Assembly: GCF_004345675.1 (NCBI RefSeq)
Contig: NZ_SLWU01000017.1
Coordinates: forward strand, 1-63,592
Source: Caldanaerobacter subterraneus
GTDB lineage: Bacteria > Bacillota > Thermoanaerobacteria > Thermoanaerobacterales > Thermoanaerobacteraceae
Reading direction: 5' to 3'
DNA: 63,592 nt
Shown here piece by piece: positions 45,222 through 55,084 of the stretch (position 1 is the stretch's first letter; each line of letters opens with the position of its first letter). The notes under the pieces were generated by a model. That model was not told the DNA's origin, did not search any database, and saw only the letters and a program-made list of their open reading frames with translations. The translations under genes were made by a program, and so were the position numbers.

Positions 45222-48200
45222 CTTCTTTCACTTCCTCTTCAAAAATACTCCACAGTTTTTCTTCTTTGCTTTCTATTCTCCTGTAGTCATTGCCCTTAAA
45301 ATTGGTCTCAAATTTGCATATAGAAGAGTAAGGGCAGTACTGGCAGGCCGTCTCCTTTTCTTTCTTGTAAGGCAAAATGGAAATATCCCCTTGGAGCATT
45401 TCCTCAGCGAGCTTTCTGCTCTTTTTCTTTACAAATTTTCTTAAAATCTCAAATTGCTCTTCTGTCAGTCCTTTTGTGTTTTTGCCGATAGTCCCATCCT
45501 TATTGATAGAAGCAGGGATTATATAGGAAGTCCCTTCTATCAATTTATCCATCTCCCTTATTATATCTAAGTTTTTAAGCACAAATCCTTCTAACCGCAG
45601 CCTTTTCATTATTTCCTTATACAATTCCTCATCAGAAATATCTTTGTCTGCCCTCACAATAGGATCGTCTATTTTGAAGTAGAATATCCCCGCAGGAGAT
45701 AAGTTTGCCTTCCCTTCAAAAGCGCTCTCCAAAATGGCATCTAAGTACACAAGAAGCTGAAGTTCAAGTCCATAAAGTACATCTGAAAGGTCAAGAGTTT
45801 TGTCTCCCGATTTATAGTCTATTATCCTTACATATGTTTCTCCTTCTTTTTCAAGGACGTCCACTCTGTCAATTCTGCCTATCAGCTTTATTTCTTCTCC
45901 GTTTGAAAGCACGATTTTTATAGGAGGATATTTTTGATTTTCACCAAAAGCCACTTCATGACCTAAAGGCACAAAAGAGCTCCTCTTCATGTGTTCAGAA
46001 ATTATCCATACAGCCTTGGACAGCACCCTCTTTAGTCTGTTTGCGAGGTATCTGTATCGAGAACTGCTCTTTAGGATGTAGCCCGGAATTTTGTCTACCA
46101 TCTCTTCTACAATTATGTCAACTGCATCATTACACCACTCTTTATCAATCTCCTGCCAGGTAAGCTCCTCCTTTTCTAAAGCCTTGGCAATTTCATTGAG
46201 GACATTATGCATGAAAATTCCAAGGTCAGGAGGCTCAAAACCGTAAATTTTTCTCTCTTTAGCCTTAAGCCCGTACTGCACAAAATAGGCAAAAGGACAG
46301 GCAGCATACTTCTCAAGCCTTGATACACTAAACTCCATTTCTTCTCCGTAAAGCTTTTTTATCTTTAAAGGAGGTATTCTTTTTATCTGATTGTCATAGA
46401 CAAAACCTTCTAAAGTATCTTCTAATTTTTTCTTCCACTCATCTTTTGTCCTATACCATTTATAGACCTCCAGCCAAATAGGGTGAATTTTGCCTGTAAT
46501 ATTCCATTTTTTGAAAGATTTAATCATCTCATTAAAAGTGGGCAAAGGCACTGTCACCCGGTTTAGATTTTCTTCGTCTGTGTCCATTTCCACGATATTT
46601 GTACTAACCTTTATCTTAGGAAATATCCTTCTTAAGCGAGAAATTATTATAGAAGGCCTTAGGCTCCTCCCTTCGTGGTCTGCAATTGGATAGCTTATTT
46701 TAAGAAACTCGCTGGCGGAAGTTAAAGCTGTGTACACTAGAAATTGTTCTTCAAATACCTTTGCCTTTGTATCTCTGTCAAGCTCAAGGTCCAAAGATGA
46801 AAGCAAATTTCTCTCTTCGTCTGAAAATATGCCTTCTTCAAAGGAGGAGGCTGGAAATACCCCGTCATTTGCTCCAAGAAGGTAAAGAACTTTGCTGTTG
46901 TGACTTTTCATCCTGTCCACACTTGTGACCAAGACTTCGTCTAATGCAGGTGGAATGCTTGCAATCTGGTACTCATCAAAACCTATGGATATAAGCCGTG
47001 CAAATTGCTCTAAAGAAATTTTTTCTTCTCCCAGCACTTCTACCATTTGGTCCAACACGTCCACCACTATGTCCCAAATTTGAGCGTATTGATTTGCTGT
47101 GTCAAATTCTCCCCTGTTTTTAAACTCTTCAATAAACTTTTCTATCTTCTCAGGCAATTTATTCTCAACCAAAAAATCATAAAGGACTTCGCAGGCTTCT
47201 TTTACATTTTTTGAATGAGAAAATCTTGTGTAAAACTTCTCTAAAGGCAAATACACTCTTTCCCTTACTTCATTTACTTTATTTATAATCTGTTTTTCCC
47301 TCTCCTCCATCAAAAGGCTGTCAGTTTTATAGTCTATTCTGTACTCCCATCTTTCTTTCCATTTATTCCCTTTTATTCCGTTTGCCAAAACGTAGTTTTC
47401 CAAAAGATTTATTTCCTCTTTGTCTATTCCCGTAAAACCTGTCTTGAGGTATCTAAAAACCGATTCATAAGACCAATTTTTTAGATATATTTCAAAAATA
47501 GAAATCACATATACTATGATGGGATTGTTAGTTATGTTTATCTTCAAATCGATAAAGTGAGGAATACCATAATGGGAAAATATAGCTTTTACAAGCTTAT
47601 AATATCTTTTTAGGTCCCTTGTGGCAACCACAATGTCAGAGTATCTCATGTGTTCATCTCTTATCAATCTAGCTATATCGCGAGCTACCTCTTCTACCTC
47701 GCTGTACATATTTGTAGCTTTAAAAATGCTTATATTTTTTGTCTCTTCATTGTAAATTTCGTAAGGATGTGAAAAGAAATTTTTCTCCAAAAAAGCAAGC
47801 TCTTTATTATGTTCAAATCTTTTGGGTATTCCTTTGTTCAAATTAACAGGCTCCTCAACTGAAATGCCATTGGTTTCACATATTTTAATTAGTCTTTCTT
47901 CTGTTTTTTTTGTAGTGTAAAAAAGGTGGGTAGGATCAATTGAATCTATTGAAGGGTCTAATGTCAAGGTCACACTCACCCTTGTAACTTTCTTTAAAAG
48001 CTTTTCTATCACCTTATATTGCTTTGGAGTAAAACCGGTAAAGCCATCTATCCAAAACTCTGCTCCTTCAAACTGCAAAGACTTCTCCAGTTTTTTAGAT
48101 AAAAGGTCTAACTCATCTTCTTCGTCTATGTAGTTTTTGTGCAATACCTCTTCAAAAGAAGAATATATGAGGACTAAGTCCTCAAGTTTTTCCTTTAATC

Positions 48201-48648
48201 CCAATTTCTCTATTTTTTCGCTAGCGTCAATTAACTGAAAAGGTGTGACATCAAATCTCTTGAATTCAGTTATGGCCTCAGAAATTTTTTTAACAAATCC
48301 TTGCTGTCTAGAAGCCTTGGAATATACTTTGAGTTTTTCCTTGTTTTCTTCCAAGACTTTGTATATTACCATAGACTTTCCACAGGCCTTCATATGCTGA
48401 CGGGCAAGCCCCCCTACTTCTACAAAGACCCTGTTTGCCAGGGTTTTAAAGCTTAAAACCTGTGCCCTCATCTTCTCATCGCGTTCAATCATATCAAGAA
48501 GGTACTTCTCCGCCTCAAATGTAAATTGTTCTGGGACAAGAAGGATAAGAGGATGGTCAGCACCGTCATTTAATTTATGTTTTATTTCTTCAAGACAGAA
48601 ATAGGTTTTGCCACTTCCTGCCCTTCCGTATATAAACCTTATGCTCAT
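45169..48648 (-). CDS. addB: ATP-dependent helicase/nuclease subunit AddB
   Basis: The 1159-residue AddB has an N-terminal Walker [11 protein letters not shown] (residues 9-18), an inactive-helicase middle and a C-terminal nuclease domain ([19 protein letters not shown] near residue 930). Four cysteines fit the family's iron-sulfur staple: one in YAACPFAYF near residue 785 and three in [11 protein letters not shown] near the C-terminus. TAGGAGC precedes the ATG. It is the first gene of the operon; an attenuator-like hairpin lies in its leader. Confidence 0.94.
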   Translation of the reverse strand: MSIRFIYGRAGSGKTYFCLEEIKHKLNDGADHPLILLVPEQFTFEAEKYLLDMIERDEKMRAQVLSFKTLANRVFVEVGGLARQHMKACGKSMVIYKVLEENKEKLKVYSKASRQQGFVKKISEAITEFKRFDVTPFQLIDASEKIEKLGLKEKLEDLVLIYSSFEEVLHKNYIDEEDELDLLSKKLEKSLQFEGAEFWIDGFTGFTPKQYKVIEKLLKKVTRVSVTLTLDPSIDSIDPTHLFYTTKKTEERLIKICETNGISVEEPVNLNKGIPKRFEHNKELAFLEKNFFSHPYEIYNEETKNISIFKATNMYSEVEEVARDIARLIRDEHMRYSDIVVATRDLKRYYKLVKAIFSHYGIPHFIDLKINITNNPIIVYVISIFEIYLKNWSYESVFRYLKTGFTGIDKEEINLLENYVLANGIKGNKWKERWEYRIDYKTDSLLMEEREKQIINKVNEVRERVYLPLEKFYTRFSHSKNVKEACEVLYDFLVENKLPEKIEKFIEEFKNRGEFDTANQYAQIWDIVVDVLDQMVEVLGEEKISLEQFARLISIGFDEYQIASIPPALDEVLVTSVDRMKSHNSKVLYLLGANDGVFPASSFEEGIFSDEERNLLSSLDLELDRDTKAKVFEEQFLVYTALTSASEFLKISYPIADHEGRSLRPSIIISRLRRIFPKIKVSTNIVEMDTDEENLNRVTVPLPTFNEMIKSFKKWNITGKIHPIWLEVYKWYRTKDEWKKKLEDTLEGFVYDNQIKRIPPLKIKKLYGEEMEFSVSRLEKYAACPFAYFVQYGLKAKERKIYGFEPPDLGIFMHNVLNEIAKALEKEELTWQEIDKEWCNDAVDIIVEEMVDKIPGYILKSSSRYRYLANRLKRVLSKAVWIISEHMKRSSFVPLGHEVAFGENQKYPPIKIVLSNGEEIKLIGRIDRVDVLEKEGETYVRIIDYKSGDKTLDLSDVLYGLELQLLVYLDAILESAFEGKANLSPAGIFYFKIDDPIVRADKDISDEELYKEIMKRLRLEGFVLKNLDIIREMDKLIEGTSYIIPASINKDGTIGKNTKGLTEEQFEILRKFVKKKSRKLAEEMLQGDISILPYKKEKETACQYCPYSSICKFETNFKGNDYRRIESKEEKLWSIFEEEVKEDGSQVDGRTEGSDNNEG

Positions 48649-48668
48649 AAAATCAGCTCCTAAGTTTT

Positions 48669-48713
48669 CTATATTACAATAAAAAGCAAGGCAAAACCTT
48701 GCTTATCTTCCAT
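48669..48713 (-). CDS. possible 14-residue leader peptide of the addB operon
   Basis: An ATG with AGGTG eight bases upstream opens a frame of 14 codons (MEDKQGFALLFIVI) that runs through the terminator-like hairpin and ends just before the addB ribosome site. Its placement is like that of attenuator leader peptides. There is no run of regulatory codons, so the control signal is unclear. Confidence 0.35.
   Translation of the reverse strand: MEDKQGFALLFIVI
48678..48704 (-). terminator. attenuator-like terminator in the addB leader
   Basis: On the minus strand AAGCAAGG, loop TTTTG and CCTTGCTT are followed by TTTATT. It lies between the predicted addB promoter and the addB start, with no upstream gene to terminate. 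The plus strand has no matching T-run. Confidence 0.65.
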
Positions 48714-48745
48714 TCTCACAACACCTGCACTTTCTTCTAAATATA

Positions 48746-48754
48746 ATTATACCA
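48746..48754 (-). promoter_or_regulatory. extended -10 promoter of the addB operon
   Basis: TG, one base and TATAAT on the minus strand predict a transcription start near 48739. The leader would be about 90 bases and include the hairpin and the 14-codon frame. Confidence 0.55.
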
Positions 48755-48768
48755 TCATTTTCTCCATG

Positions 48769-48798
48769 TTGAATTATTTTATTTTTTTGTGATACAAT
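48769..48798 (+). promoter_or_regulatory. promoter of the exchanger-like gene
   Basis: TTGAAT and TACAAT are spaced by 18 bases, with an extended TG in front of the -10. It is divergent from the addB promoter. Confidence 0.5.
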
Positions 48799-48842
48799 AT
48801 TCCACTGAGAAAACAAAACAGCCTGTACAAAGGAGTGTAGAA

Positions 48843-49838
48843 ATGATACAGGACGTTATAATGCTGATTTTAAGCCTTGCATTCATACTCATCTCCTGCA
48901 TTTTTTTCACCAACTCGGTAGAGTGGTTGGGAAAAAAACTAAACCTCAATCAAGGAGTAGTGGGAAGTATCTTGGCGGTTGTTGGGACTGCCTTTCCAGA
49001 GACAATTATACCTATCATTGCTATTATCTTTTATAGTGGAAAAGAAGCAAGTCAAATTGCCACAGGAGCGATTTTAGGCGCACCTTTTATGCTTTCAACA
49101 CTGGGATTTTTGATGACGGGAGCTTCGGTAATACTGTATTCATCTGCAAATAAAAGAAGTATTAAAATGAACGCAGACCCTAATGTCTTCAGAAGAGACC
49201 TTGAATATTTTATATTGATTTACACACTAGCTATATTTACCTCCGTGTTCAACCAGTTCAATGAAGTGAGACTCGCATCAGTTTTACTTTTATTAACCCT
49301 GTATTTCCTTTACGTAAGAGCTACATTCAATAGCGAAGGAAAAATAGAACAAAATGTAGAAGAACTCTTGTTTTCACGGATTTTTAGCCTCCCTCCTACA
49401 TTATCTTGGATAATAATTCAACTATTTATTTCTCTTTCTGGCATAATTTTCAGTTCTCATTTGTTTGTAGGGTATGTTAAGGACCTTTCTCATTTAATGG
49501 GAGTATCTCCACTCATACTTTCTCTTGTAATAACACCTATTGCAACAGAACTGCCTGAAAAATTTAATTCAATAGTATGGGTAGGGCAAAAAAAAGATAC
49601 TCTTGCGCTTGGAAACATAACGGGTGCAATGGTGTTTCAGTCTTCTATACCAGTTATTATGGGGATTTTGTTTACCCCATGGAATATAACAGGAATAGCT
49701 TTTTTAAGTGTAGCTCTGGCATTGACTTCTGCTACTTTAAATTTAATATGGATAAACATGAAAAAATCAGTAAATCCTTTTATACTCATGTCCGGAGGAA
49801 TACTGTACGGAATATTTTTATTTACTGTAATTCATTAA
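48843..49838 (+). CDS. sodium/calcium exchanger-like membrane protein
   Basis: The 331-residue integral membrane protein has about ten hydrophobic helices arranged as two repeats. Each repeat has a conserved cation-exchanger (CaCA-like) signature: VVGTAFPETIIPIIAI near residue 40 and VITPIATELPEKFNS near residue 225. The buried acidic residue in each repeat fits cation coordination. AAAGGAG is eight bases before ATG 48843; the longer frame to 48789 lacks a site. Ion specificity is not clear. It is followed at once by a decayed DUF1646 transporter. Confidence 0.8.
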   Translation: MIQDVIMLILSLAFILISCIFFTNSVEWLGKKLNLNQGVVGSILAVVGTAFPETIIPIIAIIFYSGKEASQIATGAILGAPFMLSTLGFLMTGASVILYSSANKRSIKMNADPNVFRRDLEYFILIYTLAIFTSVFNQFNEVRLASVLLLLTLYFLYVRATFNSEGKIEQNVEELLFSRIFSLPPTLSWIIIQLFISLSGIIFSSHLFVGYVKDLSHLMGVSPLILSLVITPIATELPEKFNSIVWVGQKKDTLALGNITGAMVFQSSIPVIMGILFTPWNITGIAFLSVALALTSATLNLIWINMKKSVNPFILMSGGILYGIFLFTVIH

Positions 49839-49839
49839 T

Positions 49840-50537
49840 CCGCAATCTCACCTCTGTTGTTCATATAATTACAGCCATAATAGCCTCAATAATATTAGTA
49901 GAAATAATTCACTTGTTGCCTTTGAAATACAAAGATAAAGTAGTGATTACTGTCATTGCTTCTCTTTCAATAGGCATAGGTGCTGCATTGACTCTAATTG
50001 GATACCTTTATCAACAATAGTAACCTCAAAATTAAATGAAAGCTTCTTTTACCTTTTTACTACCTTAGGTATTTACATTATACTAGCTGTATTAGCCTGA
50101 GGCTTTTTTGGGTTTATTATATATTAACAAATTGAGAAAAACAACTATTTTATTATAGAAGAAATAAAAAAGTTGAAAAATTTCAATTTATCCTTATTCA
50201 AGCATTTAAAATTTTCGTTTTTATTCTGGCATTGGAACTTTTAGGTGCAGGATTTAAACCTATTATTGACAATTATATAATTCATCTTGATAGCCAACTT
50301 TTATATTGGATAAATATGGCAGCGACCGAAATTTCTCCTCACATGACAACAGAACAAATCTGAGCAATATTGATGGGTCTTCTAATAAGTGGCAGCATGC
50401 TGATTCCAGGAAATATACCCAATATCATATCTGCAGGAAAGCTTAATATAAAAAGCCGCGAATGGGCTTTGGTAGGAATTCATTTGTTCATTAGTTGGTT
50501 TAGTTGTATATTTCATCATACATTTTGTAATTTGATT
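49840..50537 (+). pseudogene. decayed DUF1646 family transporter
   Basis: Translation in changing frames gives recognisable pieces of one membrane protein: VVHIITAIIASIILVEIIHLLPL, then IGIGAALTLIG, then after a frameshift near 50010 the STIVTSKLNESF piece, an in-frame stop, a frame with ILALELLGAGFKPIIDN, another stop, and LISGSMLIPGNIPNIISAG. The family string ALTPIGEPLSTI is broken by the shift. At least one frameshift and three stops are present, and the N-terminal part is missing. DUF1646 proteins are predicted cation (Na+) transporters. Confidence 0.75.
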
Positions 50538-51266
50538 TTACTTTACTCTGTTTGTAAGTCTCCCTATTCCCTCTATTTCAATAGTTACAACGTCTCCCGG
50601 TTTTAAGGGACCAACGCCAGAAGGTGTTCCGGTAAGTATCACGTCGCCGGGATTTAATGTCATTATGTGAGATATAAAACTTACAAGCGTTGGAACGTTA
50701 AATATGAGGTGTCGGGTATTGCTCTTTTGCTTTACTTCCCCGTTTACATATGTAGTTATATTTAAAGAAGTAGGGTCTAGGTCTGTCACAATCCAAGGCC
50801 CTATAGGCAAAAAGGTATCAAAAGACTTGGCTCTTGTCCACTGGCCATCTTTTGCCTGCAGATCTCTTGCTGTCACATCATTGGCTATAGTATAGCCAAG
50901 TATGTAATTTTTTGCTTCCTCTATAGAAACATTTTTAGCTTTTCTTCCTATGACAACAGCCAATTCTCCTTCATAATCCACTCTTCGAGACATTTCAGGA
51001 AGAATTATGTAATCATCAGGCCCAATTACTGCAGTGGAAGGTTTTATAAATAAGGTGGGTTCCTCTGGAATTTTGTCCCCCATCTCTTCTATGTGGTCTT
51101 TATAATTTAAACCTACGCATATAGCCTTAGAAGGAATACAGGGAGGAAGAAGTTTTACTTCATTTAATCCGTATAAAAAAGCTCCCCCCTCCTTCAATAA
51201 GATGACCTTGTCGTTTTCTAGGATACCATAACTGTCAGGTTCTCTATCCACTCTCACAATCCTCAT
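50538..51266 (-). CDS. fumarylacetoacetate hydrolase family protein
   Basis: The 242-residue protein has the FAH fold used by fumarylpyruvate hydrolases, oxaloacetate tautomerases and decarboxylases. Motifs are [10 protein letters not shown] near residue 53, the [11 protein letters not shown] stretch, metal ligands in [12 protein letters not shown] near residue 97, and [16 protein letters not shown] near the end. ATG at 51266 has AAAGGAGG at seven bases, preferred over earlier in-frame starts. The substrate cannot be fixed from sequence. The converging pseudogene touches its 3' end. Confidence 0.88.
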   Translation of the reverse strand: MRIVRVDREPDSYGILENDKVILLKEGGAFLYGLNEVKLLPPCIPSKAICVGLNYKDHIEEMGDKIPEEPTLFIKPSTAVIGPDDYIILPEMSRRVDYEGELAVVIGRKAKNVSIEEAKNYILGYTIANDVTARDLQAKDGQWTRAKSFDTFLPIGPWIVTDLDPTSLNITTYVNGEVKQKSNTRHLIFNVPTLVSFISHIMTLNPGDVILTGTPSGVGPLKPGDVVTIEIEGIGRLTNRVK

Positions 51267-51321
51267 ACTCATTCCTCCTTTAGATAGATTTGAATAGTAT
51301 TTTACCATAAAAAAGATAATA

Positions 51322-51352
51322 AAAAAATAGCCTAAAAAGGCTTATTTTCGGT
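51322..51352 (-). terminator. terminator downstream of the hemerythrin remnant
   Basis: On the minus strand AGCC and GGCT arms with AT extensions are followed by ATTTTTTTATT. It overlaps the end of the small ORF. Confidence 0.6.
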
Positions 51353-51473
51353 TTTTTATATATTCACCTACTTTTTTATCTTCTTTGTTTATATGGTTGA
51401 CAAACCAGTCTACAAGGAACTCTCTATAGTTTCGTTGCCTACTGACAAGGACTCGGTCCACTTTATCATCCAA
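51342..51473 (-). pseudogene. C-terminal remnant of a bacteriohemerythrin
   Basis: A 43-codon frame with a TTG start reads FLVDWFVNHINKEDKKVGEY near its middle, which matches the last helix of bacteriohemerythrins, including the iron ligands in the H-x4-D spacing. The four-helix bundle's first three helices are missing. GGAGG lies only three bases before the TTG; a better placed ATG is in another frame and soon stops. I read it as a fragment of a lost O2-binding protein, perhaps still transcribed. Confidence 0.55.
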
Positions 51474-51537
51474 TTTCCTCCCCTATAAAAACTGTCGATT
51501 CAATTTTAAATCTTTTTCGACAAAAAATCAATAAAAA

Positions 51538-52713
51538 TTATTCATACCGTAAAGCCTCAATTGGATTGAGATTAGCAGCCTTATTCGCAGGATACACGCC
51601 AAAGAAAAGTCCCACCAAAACTGAAAAAGAAAAAGATACCAAAATCGTGCTCAAAGTAGGATTTGCATCTATATTCATAGCCTTCCCTAAAGTCACTGCT
51701 AAAATATATCCTGCTATAATTCCCAATATTCCACCCAACCCGCTTAAAGTTAAAGACTCAATAATGAACTGTAGAAGAATATCTCTCTTTTTTGCCCCTA
51801 GTGCTTTTCTTATTCCTATCTCTCTCGTTCTTTCTGTAACCGATACAAGCATTATATTCATTATTCCAATTCCACCCACTAAAAGTGAAATCCCAGCAAT
51901 TCCTCCAAGAAGTAAACTCAGCGTAGTAGTAACACTATTTACCGTTGATAAAATCTGTGACTGGTCAATTATCCTAAAAGCACTGGTATCGCCTTTAAAA
52001 ACCACCAACAGGTGATTATTTATTATATTTTTGGCTATTTCTACAGTATCAGGATTTGACGCCCCAATATATATTTGCCTTATATTTTTATTTTTGTCAA
52101 AATAAAACATGGTCTTTATTGGAATAAATATTGCGTCATCGTCTGAACCTGCAATTGAAGATCCTTTTAATGCTAAAACTCCAACTACTGTAAAAGCCTG
52201 ACCGTTTAATTTTATAGTTTTCCCAACCGGATCTGTAAACCCAAACAATTCTGTCGCAACATTGTGCCCTAAAACCGCAACTTTATTTCTTCCCTCATCA
52301 TCCATTGGCGAAATAAATCTTCCTTCAGCTACCTGTATGCTGCGAATTGCCTGGTAATCACTATTTACTCCATTTACCATAACAGAATCTACTGAATTGT
52401 TGCCGTACTTAGCAGTGACATTTGAAGAGATGACAGGTGAAACCGCTTTTATATAATTCCCATCCTTTAATGTCATCGCTTGCTCATAAGTGAGAGACGC
52501 TTGAGATCCGCGTCCCATAACACTCACCATTATGAGGTTTGACCCCATGCTCTGAATTTGGGAAGTTACACTCTTTGTAGAACCCTGCCCTATGCTGACC
52601 AACGCTATCACAGCTGTAACACCTATTATGATTCCCAACATTGTCAAAAACGACCTTAACTTATTGCTAAAGATACTCCTTATAGCAATTTTCAATGCCT
52701 GTACATATCTCAC
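51538..52713 (-). CDS. ABC transporter permease (MacB/YknZ-like)
   Basis: The 391-residue protein has one N-terminal TM helix after ALKIAIRSIFSNKLRS, a large extracellular MacB_PCD domain (about 45-240) and three C-terminal TM helices with RTREIGIRKALGAKKRDI between the first two. This is the MacB fold, a mechanotransmission transporter. The start is GTG with GAGGTGA seven bases upstream and a four-base overlap with the ATPase gene. It should work with the ATPase and adaptor of the same operon to export peptides, toxins or drugs. Confidence 0.9.
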   Translation of the reverse strand: MRYVQALKIAIRSIFSNKLRSFLTMLGIIIGVTAVIALVSIGQGSTKSVTSQIQSMGSNLIMVSVMGRGSQASLTYEQAMTLKDGNYIKAVSPVISSNVTAKYGNNSVDSVMVNGVNSDYQAIRSIQVAEGRFISPMDDEGRNKVAVLGHNVATELFGFTDPVGKTIKLNGQAFTVVGVLALKGSSIAGSDDDAIFIPIKTMFYFDKNKNIRQIYIGASNPDTVEIAKNIINNHLLVVFKGDTSAFRIIDQSQILSTVNSVTTTLSLLLGGIAGISLLVGGIGIMNIMLVSVTERTREIGIRKALGAKKRDILLQFIIESLTLSGLGGILGIIAGYILAVTLGKAMNIDANPTLSTILVSFSFSVLVGLFFGVYPANKAANLNPIEALRYE

Positions 52714-53408
52714 TGCGCCTTCACCTCATTCCCTAGAATGCGCCCATCTTTTATTCTCACTATCCTCTTTGCCTGAGCTGCTATATTTGGGTCGTGAGTG
52801 ACAACCACCACTGTATTACCTCTTTCATTCAATTCAGTTATTATTTTCATTATCTCATTTCCACTTTTTGAATCTAAATTCCCTGTAGGCTCATCTGCTA
52901 AAATTATACGAGGATTATTAGCCAGTGCTCTAGCTATAGCAACCCTCTGCTGCTGACCCCCTGAAAGTTCATTGGGCCTGTGCTTCATCCTGTCTTTAAG
53001 CCCTACAAGCTCTAAAAGCATCTCTGCTCTCTCTCTTCTCTCCTTTGCAGGAACACCTTTGTATATCATAGGCAGTTCTACATTTTCTAAAGCAGTCATC
53101 CTCTGCAGCAAATTGAAGTTTTGAAATACAAACCCTATTTCACTGCATCTCAAATCTGCCAGCTGATTATCAGTAAGCTTACTTGTATCAATACCATTAA
53201 GGAAATATTCACCAGATGTCTTCGTATCAAGACAACCTATTATGTTCATCAATGTCGTCTTACCTGAGCCCGACTGTCCTACAATTGAAACAAATTCACC
53301 TTTCCGGATATCCAAATCTATTCCATCTAATGCCCTTACTTCATTCTGCCCGATTCTATAAATTTTTGTTAAATTTCTCATTTTTATCAGTACTTTATCA
53401 CTATTCAT
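52710..53408 (-). CDS. ABC transporter ATP-binding protein (MacB/LolD/YknY-like)
   Basis: The 232-residue ATPase has Walker A GQSGSGKTTL near residue 43, signature LSGGQQQRVAIARAL near residue 147, Walker B IILADEPTGNLDS and an H-loop in VVVVTHD. It pairs with the MacB-type permease encoded next and overlaps the adaptor gene by ATGA. It belongs to the lipoprotein/macrolide branch rather than to the importers. Confidence 0.93.
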   Translation of the reverse strand: MNSDKVLIKMRNLTKIYRIGQNEVRALDGIDLDIRKGEFVSIVGQSGSGKTTLMNIIGCLDTKTSGEYFLNGIDTSKLTDNQLADLRCSEIGFVFQNFNLLQRMTALENVELPMIYKGVPAKERRERAEMLLELVGLKDRMKHRPNELSGGQQQRVAIARALANNPRIILADEPTGNLDSKSGNEIMKIITELNERGNTVVVVTHDPNIAAQAKRIVRIKDGRILGNEVKAQ

Positions 53409-54964
53409 CTATTATTGCCCCCTGAGGAAGAGTTGTTCTGCCATGACCTGTTAAAGCTTCCTCCTTGAAAGCTTCCACTCGGCCTTTCAGTATTTCTATT
53501 GAATCCTCCCTGCGGCCTCATCATAAAATTAAAGCCTTGAGGATTTCTATTGTTACTATTAGCCAAAGAGGAGTTCAAAGGAATTAACACCCTGTCGCCT
53601 TCCTGCAGTCCACTTACTATTTCTACAAAATTGTTGTTGTGAATTCCTGTTTCTATAAACCTTATATTATTTCTAAACAAGTTCCTCATATTATTGGCAT
53701 TGGCATCAGAAAGATTTTGATTTTTCATATCATCTGTATAAAGTATCACATATTGTCTATTTCCCAGCGTCTGTACTGCCTGTATAGGGAGGAGTAAAAC
53801 ATCGTTTTTTTCTGCAACTGTAATAGCTACATCCATTGACATACCAAGCATTAGATCCTCACTCGGGTCTACCTGTATAGTTACATTGTACGATGCAACG
53901 CCATTCTGTATAGTTGGCAACTGTGATACTTGAGATACCGTTCCACTAAATACCTTTCCTGGTAAGTCATCAGTTGTAAGCTGGACCTTTTGACCTATTT
54001 TTATATTCTTAATATCTGTCTCATCAACGGAAAGGTTCACAATATATCCCGAATTGCCTACGATTACTGCTGTATCTGGCTGGCTCTCATAAGATGAAAG
54101 CTGTGTAATGTCCAAAACAGGCACAAAACCTGTCTGCACGTAAGAAGCATTGAGATTATTATTGCCTGCGTTACTGCTAAAATTCCCCAGAACATCTCCT
54201 TCTTTTATGTTCTGACTTAATATTTTCCCATCAATTGGAGAATAAATCTTTAAACTCTCAATCTGCTTTAAAATTTGATTATAGTTATTTTGAGCCTGCA
54301 TTACTTTTATTTTGTCGCTTTGTATTTGAGCATCACTTATATTGCTTGAAGAAAGCTTAATTAAAACCTCTCCCTTTCTGACATTCTGCCCTGATGAAAC
54401 ATATATTTTTTCCACAGTTCCTGAAACTTGCGCTGTGACATTAGTCCCGCTATTACCAGAAGGTTGTCCTTCTTCGCTTCCATTAGATTTATTAACATTA
54501 ACTACTGCAACTGGCATACCTGGAGTGACATCTTGGCCTTCTTTTACCAAAATTTCTACTACTCCGTCAACAGGAGAAGTGATGCTAAGTTTTGCAACAG
54601 CGCTATTGTAATTTTTTGTGTCCTGATTTAATTGTTGAGTCGCCAAATCAAGATTTAATTTAGCCTGTTCCAGCTGATTATTTAAATTATCGTCCTCAAG
54701 TTCATATAAAAGGTCACCTTTTTTGACTGAATCGCCTACATTAAAATACACCTTTTTTACAACTCCGTTTTTTAAAGTAATCGCTCTCACATCTCCTGTT
54801 AAATTACCTGTACCGGTAATTGTCATGGAAATGTTTCCTCGAGTAACAGTTACGTATGGAATCTGTGAAGAAGTAGAAGTTTTGGTTTTGTTTAGAAAAT
54901 AAAATGTAGCAATACCTGCAATTAGAAGGATAGCGACAATTACGTATGCATACTTCCTTTTCAT
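53405..54964 (-). CDS. HlyD/MacA-like membrane-fusion protein with duplicated hairpin
   Basis: The 519-residue adaptor has one N-terminal TM anchor (about 5-25). Unusually it carries two barrel-sandwich half-motifs, each with a helical hairpin: VVKKVYFNVGDSVKKGD near residue 70 and GTVEKIYVSSGQNVRKGE near residue 185. A beta-barrel domain follows (about 300-400), then a 50-residue C-terminal tail rich in Asn, Gly, Phe, Ser and Arg. It links the ATPase/permease to the outside in Gram-positives (YknX-like). AGAGGTGG precedes the ATG. First gene of a three-gene efflux operon. Confidence 0.87.
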   Translation of the reverse strand: MKRKYAYVIVAILLIAGIATFYFLNKTKTSTSSQIPYVTVTRGNISMTITGTGNLTGDVRAITLKNGVVKKVYFNVGDSVKKGDLLYELEDDNLNNQLEQAKLNLDLATQQLNQDTKNYNSAVAKLSITSPVDGVVEILVKEGQDVTPGMPVAVVNVNKSNGSEEGQPSGNSGTNVTAQVSGTVEKIYVSSGQNVRKGEVLIKLSSSNISDAQIQSDKIKVMQAQNNYNQILKQIESLKIYSPIDGKILSQNIKEGDVLGNFSSNAGNNNLNASYVQTGFVPVLDITQLSSYESQPDTAVIVGNSGYIVNLSVDETDIKNIKIGQKVQLTTDDLPGKVFSGTVSQVSQLPTIQNGVASYNVTIQVDPSEDLMLGMSMDVAITVAEKNDVLLLPIQAVQTLGNRQYVILYTDDMKNQNLSDANANNMRNLFRNNIRFIETGIHNNNFVEIVSGLQEGDRVLIPLNSSLANSNNRNPQGFNFMMRPQGGFNRNTERPSGSFQGGSFNRSWQNNSSSGGNNR

Positions 54965-55056
54965 ATTGCCACCTCTTTAATCGAAAGGTTTGTAAATATA
55001 CTAGCAGAAAATTATGATACAAAAATTATTACAAATATGTGAGAAATTTGTGTGCA

Positions 55057-55083
55057 AAAAGGTCCGCTGACTTTTAGCGGACC
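55057..55083 (-). terminator. terminator of the MATE gene
   Basis: On the minus strand GGTCCGCT, a seven-base loop and AGCGGACC are followed by TTTTTG. It begins right after the MATE stop codon. Confidence 0.9.
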
Positions 55084-55084
55084 C

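Noticed and set aside
49577-50020. 147-codon plus-strand ORF overlapping the end of the exchanger gene
   Set aside because: Its first 85 codons are a frame-shifted shadow of the exchanger gene; only the last part belongs to the DUF1646 remnant.
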